Assembly: GCA_028693975.1 (NCBI GenBank)
Contig: JAQUUF010000036.1
Span: 1-8,826 of the forward strand
Direction of reading: 5' to 3'
Source: Acidaminococcaceae bacterium
Lineage (GTDB): Bacteria > Bacillota > Negativicutes > Acidaminococcales > Acidaminococcaceae
DNA length: 8,826 bases
Shown here: positions 1 through 4,779 of the stretch, piece by piece
Numbering within the stretch: the stretch's first letter is position 1
Layout: each line of letters starts with the position of its first letter
Notes under the pieces: generated by a model
Told to the model about the DNA's origin: nothing
The model's input: the letters and a program-made list of their open reading frames with translations, nothing else
Databases searched by the model: none
Program-made: the position numbers and the translations under genes

Positions 1-890
1 AAATTTAAATCACCCCTGCCTAAGTTAAAGCCAGCGTTCCAAACATTGTACCCTTCATCGAAAGCAAAACCACTATCAGGATTATTAACACCATGCAAAT
101 CATAATACCCGGCATGAACACCGAAATTCTCACTCAAGGGAGCATTAGCATGCACGCCCCAATATTTGGCGTTATCACCGGAATCTTCCAGCTTCACCTT
201 GCCATAACTTGCACCAAAGGTGACTTTGTCTTCTTGGCCTAAAGAAATATCAATACCGTCAGCGGCATCGTCGTCAGCATCCATAACCAAGCCTTCAGCC
301 AACATAGCATGGTAACGTCCGGCTGTAACCGTAGCGGCACCAATCTTGCCCTCTAGGTAAGCACGCTTAAAAGCGGTCGTGCCGTCACCATCATCGTTAG
401 TAAAGTCCTGCGTATTTTGCAGCATACCTGTATAATGCCAGTTATCGTTAATCGCACCAGTGAGCCACAAGCGGGAACGCAATTCCGCTTCGTGATTAGA
501 ACCATCAAAGGTGCTCTTATTAGAGTGGAAATACTTGGCTCGAACTTCACCGGTAATTTTCACATTATCGGCATTTTTCTCTAGCTTCGCCACTCTTACA
601 CCCAAGCTATTGAGCTCCTCGGCAAATTCGCTAACTAGACTATTATCGGCACCTATGGCACCCTTAGCCAACGCTTTCGCTACAATTTGTGCCATTTCGT
701 ACCTTGTCATTAATTTGTCACCTTGGAAAGTGCCGTCAGGATACCCTTCCACCACACCAGCTGCTGCCAGTTGGGCTACAGAAGCATACGCCCAGTGACC
801 AGCGGGTAAATCAGAGAAAGGATTGGACGCCATAGCCGTAGCATTGATTCCCACCGCTAGTGTCAGAGCCAAAAGCAAAGATTTTTTCAT
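1..890 (-). CDS. SLH-domain outer-membrane porin (OmpM-like), 3' end outside window
   Basis: The gene reads from ATG at 890 to the left edge with no stop, giving 296 complete codons of what is normally a protein of about 400-450 residues. Residues 1-21 form a signal peptide (MKK, hydrophobic core, cleavage likely after AMA). Residues 24-72 are one SLH motif (PFSDLPAGHWAYASV ... GYPDGTF ... TRYEMAQIVAKAL). A short heptad-like segment follows (about 87-106, SEFAEELNSLGVRVAKLEKN). The remainder alternates charged and aromatic residues like beta-barrel strands (ITGEVRAKYF, AELRSRLWLTG, FKRAYLEGKIG, VTFGASYGKVKL). In Negativicutes such proteins tether the outer membrane to peptidoglycan through the SLH domain and act as general porins. 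The start is supported by AGAAGGAG nine bases upstream. The gene begins four bases after the Cys-rich gene, so it is probably cotranscribed with feoAB and translationally coupled. Role in Fe(II) entry is inference; an internal promoter cannot be excluded. Confidence 0.92.
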   Translation of the reverse strand, partial: MKKSLLLALTLAVGINATAMASNPFSDLPAGHWAYASVAQLAAAGVVEGYPDGTFQGDKLMTRYEMAQIVAKALAKGAIGADNSLVSEFAEELNSLGVRVAKLEKNADNVKITGEVRAKYFHSNKSTFDGSNHEAELRSRLWLTGAINDNWHYTGMLQNTQDFTNDDGDGTTAFKRAYLEGKIGAATVTAGRYHAMLAEGLVMDADDDAADGIDISLGQEDKVTFGASYGKVKLEDSGDNAKYWGVHANAPLSENFGVHAGYYDLHGVNNPDSGFAFDEGYNVWNAGFNLGRGDLN

Positions 891-894
891 TGTG

Positions 895-1071
895 TTATTC
901 TCCTTCTTTTTTCGTAGTATGACAGCAACCAGACGAGGGGCAATTAGTGCAGCCGCAACCACACCCGCCGGCTTTTCTGTCTTTTATAATTTTGTGCAGA
1001 GCCAAAAACAGCACTGCGACTAAAATACTTCCTACCACAATATTGCCCATATTAGCTTGTATAAAGCTCAT
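895..1071 (-). CDS. FeoB-associated Cys-rich membrane protein
   Basis: This is a 58-residue protein. Residues 1-10 are a short N-terminus, residues 11-26 one hydrophobic membrane segment (IVVGSILVAVLFLALH), then a basic stretch (KIIKDRK) and a Cys-rich tail with C37, C39, C41, C44, C49 and C50 (pattern CGCGCTNC then CC-His). This layout matches the small FeoB-associated Cys-rich proteins encoded directly after feoB in many Firmicutes. By the positive-inside rule the Cys-rich tail should be cytoplasmic, where it could bind or pass on Fe(II) near FeoB; that job is inferred and the family is poorly characterised. AAGGTG (1077-1082) lies five bases before the ATG and abuts the feoB stop codon. 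The gene starts 11 bases after feoB and ends four bases before the porin start. It takes the place that feoC holds in enterobacteria. Confidence 0.88.
   Translation of the reverse strand: MSFIQANMGNIVVGSILVAVLFLALHKIIKDRKAGGCGCGCTNCPSSGCCHTTKKEGE
900..907 (-). promoter_or_regulatory. Ribosome binding site of the SLH porin, inside the upstream gene
   Basis: AGAAGGAG on the minus strand lies nine bases before the porin ATG and entirely within the last codons (Lys-Lys-Glu-Gly-Glu) of the Cys-rich gene. Ribosomes ending the upstream gene would stop right at this site, which suits translational coupling. Confidence 0.85.
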
Positions 1072-1082
1072 AATTACACCTT

Positions 1083-3242
1083 CTATTCATTCCAACTAAT
1101 CTTTTTCATATCAATGGCCTCTGCTGCTTCCTCGGGAGCAGGTCTAAACAAGAGATAAAGAAGTGTAGCCAAGCAAAAAGCTGCCGCTACAGTCCCCAAG
1201 CTCCAGTGCCCCTCTAAGAAATACAGACCGAACTGGTACACAATCAAGGCCATCACATAGGCGAAACCACACATATACCCTACTGCAAAAGCAGTCCATT
1301 TAGCGTTATTCATCTCTCGACGAATAGCACCAATAGCAGCAAAGCAAGGTGCACAAAGCAGATTAAAAATCATAAAGCTATAAGCACTAAGCTGAGTGAA
1401 ATCTGCCGCCAAATTACTCCAAATTTCTTGGCCATCCTCTGCTACCTCGGCAAAACCGTATAACACACCATAAGTACTAACCACATTCTCTTTAGCAATA
1501 AGACCTGTAATACTAGCCACGGCCGCTTGCCACTTGCCGAACCCTAGAGGAGCAAAAATCGGAGCAATGGTATTACCCAGCACTGCCAAAACGCTACCAT
1601 TATTATCTTCTACCATCTCCCACGCTCCATCTACATAACCAAAGGATTGTAAAAACCACAGGATTATTGATGATAAAAGAATTATGGTGCCTGCCTTAAT
1701 GATAAAGCTGCTGCCACGCTCCCAAGTAGAACGCAGAATATTAGTAGCATAAGGCATATGATACGACGGCAATTCCATGACAAAAGGAGCCGGGTCGCCA
1801 GCAAACATTTTAGTTTTTTTCAAGATTATACCCGAGATTATAACTGCCGCCACACCAATAAAATACGCCGATGTTGCAATTAGGCCGCTACCGTCAAACA
1901 ACGCTCCGGCAAACAAAGCTACAATAGGCATCTTAGCTCCGCAAGGGATGAAGGTGGTAGTCATAATCGTCATCTTACGGTCACGGTCGTTTTCAATAGT
2001 ACGGCTAGCCATGATACCTGGCACGCCGCAGCCAGAGGCCACCAGCATCGGGATAAAGCTTTTACCTGACAGACCAAACCTACGGAAAATTCTATCCATG
2101 ATAAAAGCCACGCGAGACATGTAACCCACATCTTCTAAGATAGACAACATCAAGAACAAAATTAGCATTTGTGGCACGAATCCCAGCACCGCACCCACAC
2201 CGCCAACAATACCTTCCACCACCAAGCCTGTCAGCCACTCTGCGCAGCCTGCGCTCTCCATCCATGCACTAAGATTGCCAGCTACCATTTCACCGAAGAA
2301 CTCATCGTTAACCCAATCGGTAACCAAAGCTCCCACACCACTCATAGAAATGTAATAGACACAAAACATAATAAAGGCGAAAATCGGCAGGGCCAAGATT
2401 CTATTAGTAACAATTCTGTCTATCTTATCGGAAACAGTCAGTGTGCCCGGGGCTTGCGCCTTATGTACGATACGATTAATTACCTGAGCAATATAGCCAT
2501 AACGCCCGGCAGTTATAATGCTCTCAGCGTCATCGTCTTCTTGGTCTTCGCTGGCAGCTACCAATTTGCCAATTAATTCCGTAGTTGCGGGTTCCAGTCC
2601 CAGCATTTTTACTATTTGCTGGTCTCTTTCAAAAAGTTTGACTGCATACCAACGACTCTCGCCTGCCACTACCTGAGGGGCAATAATTGTTTCTATCTCA
2701 CCAATAACTTTCTCTATCTTATTCTCGAAGAGAGCTAGAGGCTTCGGTACCATTTTAGTCTGAGCCAACAAGATCGCCTGTTCCGCCGCTTCCAAAATGC
2801 CTTCTTTATTCAAGGCGCTGATTTCCACCACAGCGCAACCAAATTTAGCTGCCAACTCACAAGTGTCAATCACATCGCCTCTCTTACGGATGATGTCCGT
2901 CATGTTAAGGGCCAAAACCATCGGTATGCCTAACTCTAACAACTGTGTTGTTAAATATAGATTACGCTCTATATTAGTGCTGTCGATAATATTAATAATA
3001 GCATCAGGATGCTCCTGTAATAAATATCCTCTGGCAATGACTTCCTCCAGACTATAAGGTGACAAAGAATAAATACCAGGTAAATCCTGAATGGTAACAT
3101 CCTTATGCCCTTGGAGCAAACCTTCTTTTTTCTCTACGGTTACACCGGGCCAGTTACCAACATACTGATTGCCGCCGGTTAAGCCATTGAACAACGTCGT
3201 CTTGCCACAGTTAGGATTACCCACTAAAGCAATTTTTATCAT
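1083..3242 (-). CDS. feoB: Ferrous iron transporter B (FeoB)
   Basis: FeoB is the inner-membrane Fe(II) transporter with a cytoplasmic G domain; this copy has 719 residues, normal for Firmicutes. The G domain is complete: P-loop GNPNCGKT (8-15), switch-I T35, G3 DLPG (53-56), G4 NMTD (113-116) and G5 SAL (142-144). A helical spacer (about 165-260) carries an acidic patch (EDQEDDDAES, 232-241). The membrane part has two Gate-type halves with the conserved cysteine motifs GCGVPG (404-409), PCGAKMP (433-439) and CAPC (630-633), plus GLIAKENVVST (580-590). About eight to ten hydrophobic segments are visible. The ATG at 3242 has AGGAGGAG (3249-3256) six bases upstream. It lies 23 bases after feoA and 11 before the Cys-rich gene. 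All key residues appear intact, so a working transporter is expected. Confidence 0.98.
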   Translation of the reverse strand: MIKIALVGNPNCGKTTLFNGLTGGNQYVGNWPGVTVEKKEGLLQGHKDVTIQDLPGIYSLSPYSLEEVIARGYLLQEHPDAIINIIDSTNIERNLYLTTQLLELGIPMVLALNMTDIIRKRGDVIDTCELAAKFGCAVVEISALNKEGILEAAEQAILLAQTKMVPKPLALFENKIEKVIGEIETIIAPQVVAGESRWYAVKLFERDQQIVKMLGLEPATTELIGKLVAASEDQEDDDAESIITAGRYGYIAQVINRIVHKAQAPGTLTVSDKIDRIVTNRILALPIFAFIMFCVYYISMSGVGALVTDWVNDEFFGEMVAGNLSAWMESAGCAEWLTGLVVEGIVGGVGAVLGFVPQMLILFLMLSILEDVGYMSRVAFIMDRIFRRFGLSGKSFIPMLVASGCGVPGIMASRTIENDRDRKMTIMTTTFIPCGAKMPIVALFAGALFDGSGLIATSAYFIGVAAVIISGIILKKTKMFAGDPAPFVMELPSYHMPYATNILRSTWERGSSFIIKAGTIILLSSIILWFLQSFGYVDGAWEMVEDNNGSVLAVLGNTIAPIFAPLGFGKWQAAVASITGLIAKENVVSTYGVLYGFAEVAEDGQEIWSNLAADFTQLSAYSFMIFNLLCAPCFAAIGAIRREMNNAKWTAFAVGYMCGFAYVMALIVYQFGLYFLEGHWSLGTVAAAFCLATLLYLLFRPAPEEAAEAIDMKKISWNE

Positions 3243-3265
3243 CTTTCTCTCCTCCTACTAACCAC

Positions 3266-3487
3266 CTACTGTATTTCTATCATTTCTGCATCAGCTTTGC
3301 GCAAGCTGAGCTCATAGCCACGCACGTTTAGCTCTACAGGGTCGCCCAAAGGCGCCACCTTGCGAATAAGGATTGTCACCCCTTTGGTAATACCCATATC
3401 CATAATACGACGCTTGATTGGTCCCCTACCGTGTAATTTGACCACCGTAACCGTCTCGCCTATCTGACCATCTCGCAATGTTCTCAC
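3266..3487 (-). CDS. feoA: Ferrous iron transport protein A (FeoA), GTG start
   Basis: FeoA is a small cytoplasmic SH3-fold protein that works with FeoB. The 73-residue product has the family pattern: an N-terminal RTLRDGQIGE, then RGPIKRRIMDMGITKG, then the signature APLGDPVELNVRGYELSLRK, ending MIEIQ. The reading frame is open to a TTG at 3502, but that longer start would place the ribosome binding site GGGAGGA inside the coding sequence. The GTG at 3487 has GGAGG seven bases upstream, and starting there gives the usual FeoA N-terminus (M-R-T-L-R). It is the first gene of the feo operon, behind a leader of about 180 bases with repeated hairpins. Confidence 0.95.
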   Translation of the reverse strand: MRTLRDGQIGETVTVVKLHGRGPIKRRIMDMGITKGVTILIRKVAPLGDPVELNVRGYELSLRKADAEMIEIQ

Positions 3488-3493
3488 AGTTCT

Positions 3494-3500
3494 TCCTCCC
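3494..3500 (-). promoter_or_regulatory. Ribosome binding site of feoA (decides the GTG start)
   Basis: GGGAGGA on the minus strand is a near-perfect Shine-Dalgarno sequence seven bases before the GTG at 3487. It overlaps the alternative TTG start at 3502-3500, which makes that start unlikely. It lies 20 bases after the third leader hairpin, so that hairpin does not directly cover it. Confidence 0.9.
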
Positions 3501-3519
3501 AACTCTACTTCTTTATCAA

Positions 3520-3535
3520 GTTAGCTCAAACTAAC
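3520..3535 (-). repeat. Palindrome/hairpin 3 of the feo leader
   Basis: The minus strand reads GTTAGTTTGAGCTAAC. Arms GTTAGT and GCTAAC pair over six positions in RNA, with one U-G wobble at the loop side; as DNA it is a palindrome with one mismatch. It is the copy nearest feoA and is not followed by a terminator-like hairpin. Confidence 0.75.
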
Positions 3536-3545
3536 TCACTGGCTC

Positions 3546-3579
3546 AAAAAAAGCCATTGTCCAAATTTGTCCAACAGCT
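3546..3579 (-). terminator. Terminator-like hairpin 2 in the feo leader
   Basis: On the minus strand the arms AGCTGTTG (3579-3572) and CAATGGCT (3559-3552) form eight base pairs, two of them G-U wobbles, around a 12-base loop, followed by a run of seven T (3552-3546). The wobbles exist only in the feo-sense RNA; the opposite strand would have A-C mismatches. It follows hairpin 2 after two bases. The stem is weaker than terminator 1. Confidence 0.6.
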
Positions 3580-3581
3580 AT

Positions 3582-3597
3582 GTTAGCCCAAGCTAAC
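3582..3597 (-). repeat. Palindrome/hairpin 2 of the feo leader
   Basis: The minus strand reads GTTAGCTTGGGCTAAC: a perfect six-base inverted repeat around four bases. It could be an RNA hairpin or a dyad operator for a metal-dependent repressor. It starts 64 bases after the upstream copy. Confidence 0.8.
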
Positions 3598-3608
3598 TCA
3601 ACTCTTTT

Positions 3609-3644
3609 AAAAAAGCTATTGCACCACTATCGCTCAATAGCTTT
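3609..3644 (-). terminator. Intrinsic terminator / attenuator 1 in the feo leader
   Basis: On the minus strand the arms AAAGCTATTG (3644-3635) and CAATAGCTTT (3621-3612) are a perfect ten-base inverted repeat with a 13-base loop; the T-run (3614-3609) overlaps the end of the stem. It has the form of a Rho-independent terminator. It lies about 20 bases downstream of the predicted feo transcription start and one base after hairpin 1. It is also the first terminator-like structure after lysR, so it may both end lysR transcripts and attenuate feo transcripts. Confidence 0.72.
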
Positions 3645-3645
3645 A

Positions 3646-3661
3646 GTTAGCATAAGCTAAC
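3646..3661 (-). repeat. Palindrome/hairpin 1 of the feo leader
   Basis: The minus strand reads GTTAGCTTATGCTAAC: a perfect six-base inverted repeat around four bases, at about +5 to +20 from the predicted start site. This position suits either a repressor operator or the first RNA hairpin of the leader. Confidence 0.8.
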
Positions 3662-3672
3662 CAACGTAGTAA

Positions 3673-3701
3673 ATATTAACATGCTAAGCTTTGCTTGTCA
3701 A
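3673..3701 (-). promoter_or_regulatory. Sigma-70-type promoter of the feo operon
   Basis: The minus strand has a perfect -35 TTGACA (3701-3696), a 17-base spacer and the -10 TAATAT (3678-3673) preceded by TGT, an extended -10 element. The start site would be near 3666. The -35 lies ten bases after the lysR stop. The spacer and edge of the -10 contain a near-palindrome, TTAGCATGTTAA (3687-3676), a possible repressor site. I found no comparably good promoter nearer to feoA. Confidence 0.78.
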
Positions 3702-3710
3702 GCACAAAGA

Positions 3711-4637
3711 CTAATTATTTTTATGACAGCACTCTTCTACAAACTGTTCCAGAATGCTCCAACGATGGGGTTCCTTACGCAAGCCAAAAGCAATTTGATA
3801 CTTAGCTGACGGTAATGTCATAATCTGCAGCGTTGCTATTTCCGCCTTGGCCAGAATGGTCTTGGCCAGATTAAGTGGACAGAACATAGCACCCACGCCC
3901 GCAACACATAGATGCAAAAGCGTTTCCATATTATCGGACACTACCGTAACTCTAGGCCTGATATTCGCTTGAGCAAATAACTGACGAGCAATGGTCCCGG
4001 CAATCGTACTGCTGCCATTGAGCACAAAGGGACAAGCGTGCAATACTGTCAAGCAATCTTCCCTCTCCTGCTCTATAGCACTAAGCACCGTCGGTAGTTG
4101 CTCTCCGTAGAGTTCTCGCAGTAAAGTATGCGCTGCTAAGAGTACCACTTCTTCCTTATAATAAGGCCTTTGTTCTATGCCAGCCAGTTCCGTTGGGAAA
4201 TAAGCTAAAGCCAAATCTATCTCGCCCTCCAGAAGTTTCTGTTGCAAAACAGCATTAGGCGCCTCGGTAAGACGAAAAATGATATGAGGATGCCTTTGAT
4301 GAAATTCTCCTATCAGTCTTGGTAGAATTATCTCCTCTCTGGTAGGCGTCGTACCTATACGCAACTCTCCTGCCTCCTGCTGTACTGCATCATTGAGCTC
4401 TTGCTTGAGACTCCTTTGTTTTTTCTGGAACTCCTGAGCATAGCGCCAAAAAATTTTACCTGTATAAGTAAGCTCCAAAGGCACATGCCGCACAAAGAGC
4501 TTGCTCTGGGTTTCTTTTTCTAACAAAGCAATATGAGCGCTCAGCGTCTGTTGTGTAATATGCAATCTCTCAGCCGCTCTAGTAAAATTTTTCTCTTGTG
4601 CTAACATTAAAAAATATTCCATCGTCAAAAAGTTCAT
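3711..4637 (-). CDS. LysR-type transcriptional regulator
   Basis: The 308-residue protein has the size and layout of LysR-type regulators. An N-terminal winged helix-turn-helix (about 1-60) has the typical FTRAAERLHITQQTLSAHIA helix-turn-helix and a wing ending LTYTG; a linker helix follows (60-88). A periplasmic-binding-protein-like effector domain starts near residue 91 (ELRIGTTPTREEIILPRLI ... EGEIDLALAYFP) and runs to the C-terminus. The ATG at 4637 is supported by GAGGT seven bases upstream and gives the usual short N-terminus before MEYF. It is divergent from the transporter gene, with 142 bases between the start codons, the classical arrangement for a regulator that controls its neighbour in response to the substrate. 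The effector is not known. No separate terminator lies between its stop and the feo promoter. Confidence 0.95.
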   Translation of the reverse strand: MNFLTMEYFLMLAQEKNFTRAAERLHITQQTLSAHIALLEKETQSKLFVRHVPLELTYTGKIFWRYAQEFQKKQRSLKQELNDAVQQEAGELRIGTTPTREEIILPRLIGEFHQRHPHIIFRLTEAPNAVLQQKLLEGEIDLALAYFPTELAGIEQRPYYKEEVVLLAAHTLLRELYGEQLPTVLSAIEQEREDCLTVLHACPFVLNGSSTIAGTIARQLFAQANIRPRVTVVSDNMETLLHLCVAGVGAMFCPLNLAKTILAKAEIATLQIMTLPSAKYQIAFGLRKEPHRWSILEQFVEECCHKNN

Positions 4638-4669
4638 CGCCGCTACCTCTTTTACTTCTAGTTTTCTTT

Positions 4670-4675
4670 ATTATA
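4670..4675 (-). promoter_or_regulatory. Likely -10 box of the lysR-type gene
   Basis: TATAAT on the minus strand ends 33 bases before the regulator's ATG. The best -35 candidates (TAACAA at 17 bases, TTGTAA at 20 bases) are weak and overlap the inverted repeat at 4694-4710, consistent with autoregulation. Confidence 0.5.
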
Positions 4676-4693
4676 CAGTAAATAAGCAGTTAT

Positions 4694-4725
4694 TGTTACA
4701 AATTTTAACAGTTTTTAATCTGTTA
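4694..4725. promoter_or_regulatory. Overlapping inverted repeats, candidate LysR-type operator
   Basis: Two dyads share one half-site: TGTTA-N7-TAACA (4694-4710), which contains a T-N11-A core (4696 and 4708), and TAACAG-N8-CTGTTA (4706-4725). The half-sites therefore run TGTTA, TAACA, TGTTA. They sit in the divergent control region and reach the -35 position of the transporter promoter, where a LysR-type activator would contact RNA polymerase. Binding is inferred from position and symmetry. Confidence 0.6.
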
Positions 4726-4735
4726 TATTATCTAT

Positions 4736-4741
4736 TATAAT
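4736..4741 (+). promoter_or_regulatory. -10 box of the transporter gene
   Basis: A perfect TATAAT lies 38 bases before the transporter ATG. The -35 position at 17 bases (TTTTAA) is poor and lies inside the inverted repeat, as expected for an activator-dependent promoter. The start site would be near 4748, giving a short leader with AAGAAGGTG before the ATG. Confidence 0.6.
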
Positions 4742-4779
4742 TAAAGCGTATTCAAAACTCATCTTAAGAAGGTGCCCCT

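Larger units (their letters stand above)
3488..3666 (-). promoter_or_regulatory. feoAB 5' leader built of tandem hairpin-terminator modules
   Basis: From a start site predicted about seven bases after the -10 box, the leader RNA runs about 180 bases to the feoA start codon. In transcript order it holds hairpin 1 (3661-3646), terminator-like hairpin 1 (3644-3609), hairpin 2 (3597-3582), terminator-like hairpin 2 (3579-3546), hairpin 3 (3535-3520) and the feoA ribosome binding site. The short hairpins repeat with starts 64 and 62 bases apart. Comparing the two full modules, the A-tract, the GC-ATTG arm and the palindrome keep the same register, so they look like diverged tandem copies. I do not recognise a known riboswitch class. 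Iron- or metal-responsive attenuation is inferred only from its place before feoAB. Confidence 0.6.

Noticed and set aside
511..798. Plus-strand open frame of 95 codons opposite the porin
   Set aside because: It is antisense to the signal peptide, SLH and early barrel of the porin and shows no features of its own.
3503..3550. A feo promoter close to feoA, downstream of the hairpins
   Set aside because: The candidates (TTGAGC with TAACTT, or GATAAA without a -35) match the consensus poorly compared with TTGACA-17-TAATAT at 3673-3701. They cannot be fully excluded without start-site mapping.
3520..3661. Short CRISPR-like array
   Set aside because: There are only three 16-base palindromes, the intervals between them resemble each other rather than being unique, and no cas genes are present.
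3650..3683. Leader peptide starting ATG TTA ATA on the minus strand (11 codons)
   Set aside because: Its ATG lies upstream of the predicted feo start site and overlaps the -10 region, and it has no ribosome binding site.
3646..3687. Classical Fur box or IdeR box at the feo promoter
   Set aside because: No GATAAT-type 7-1-7 pattern is present, and the GTTAG/CTAAC spacing differs from the IdeR consensus, so only a looser DtxR-like operator is proposed.
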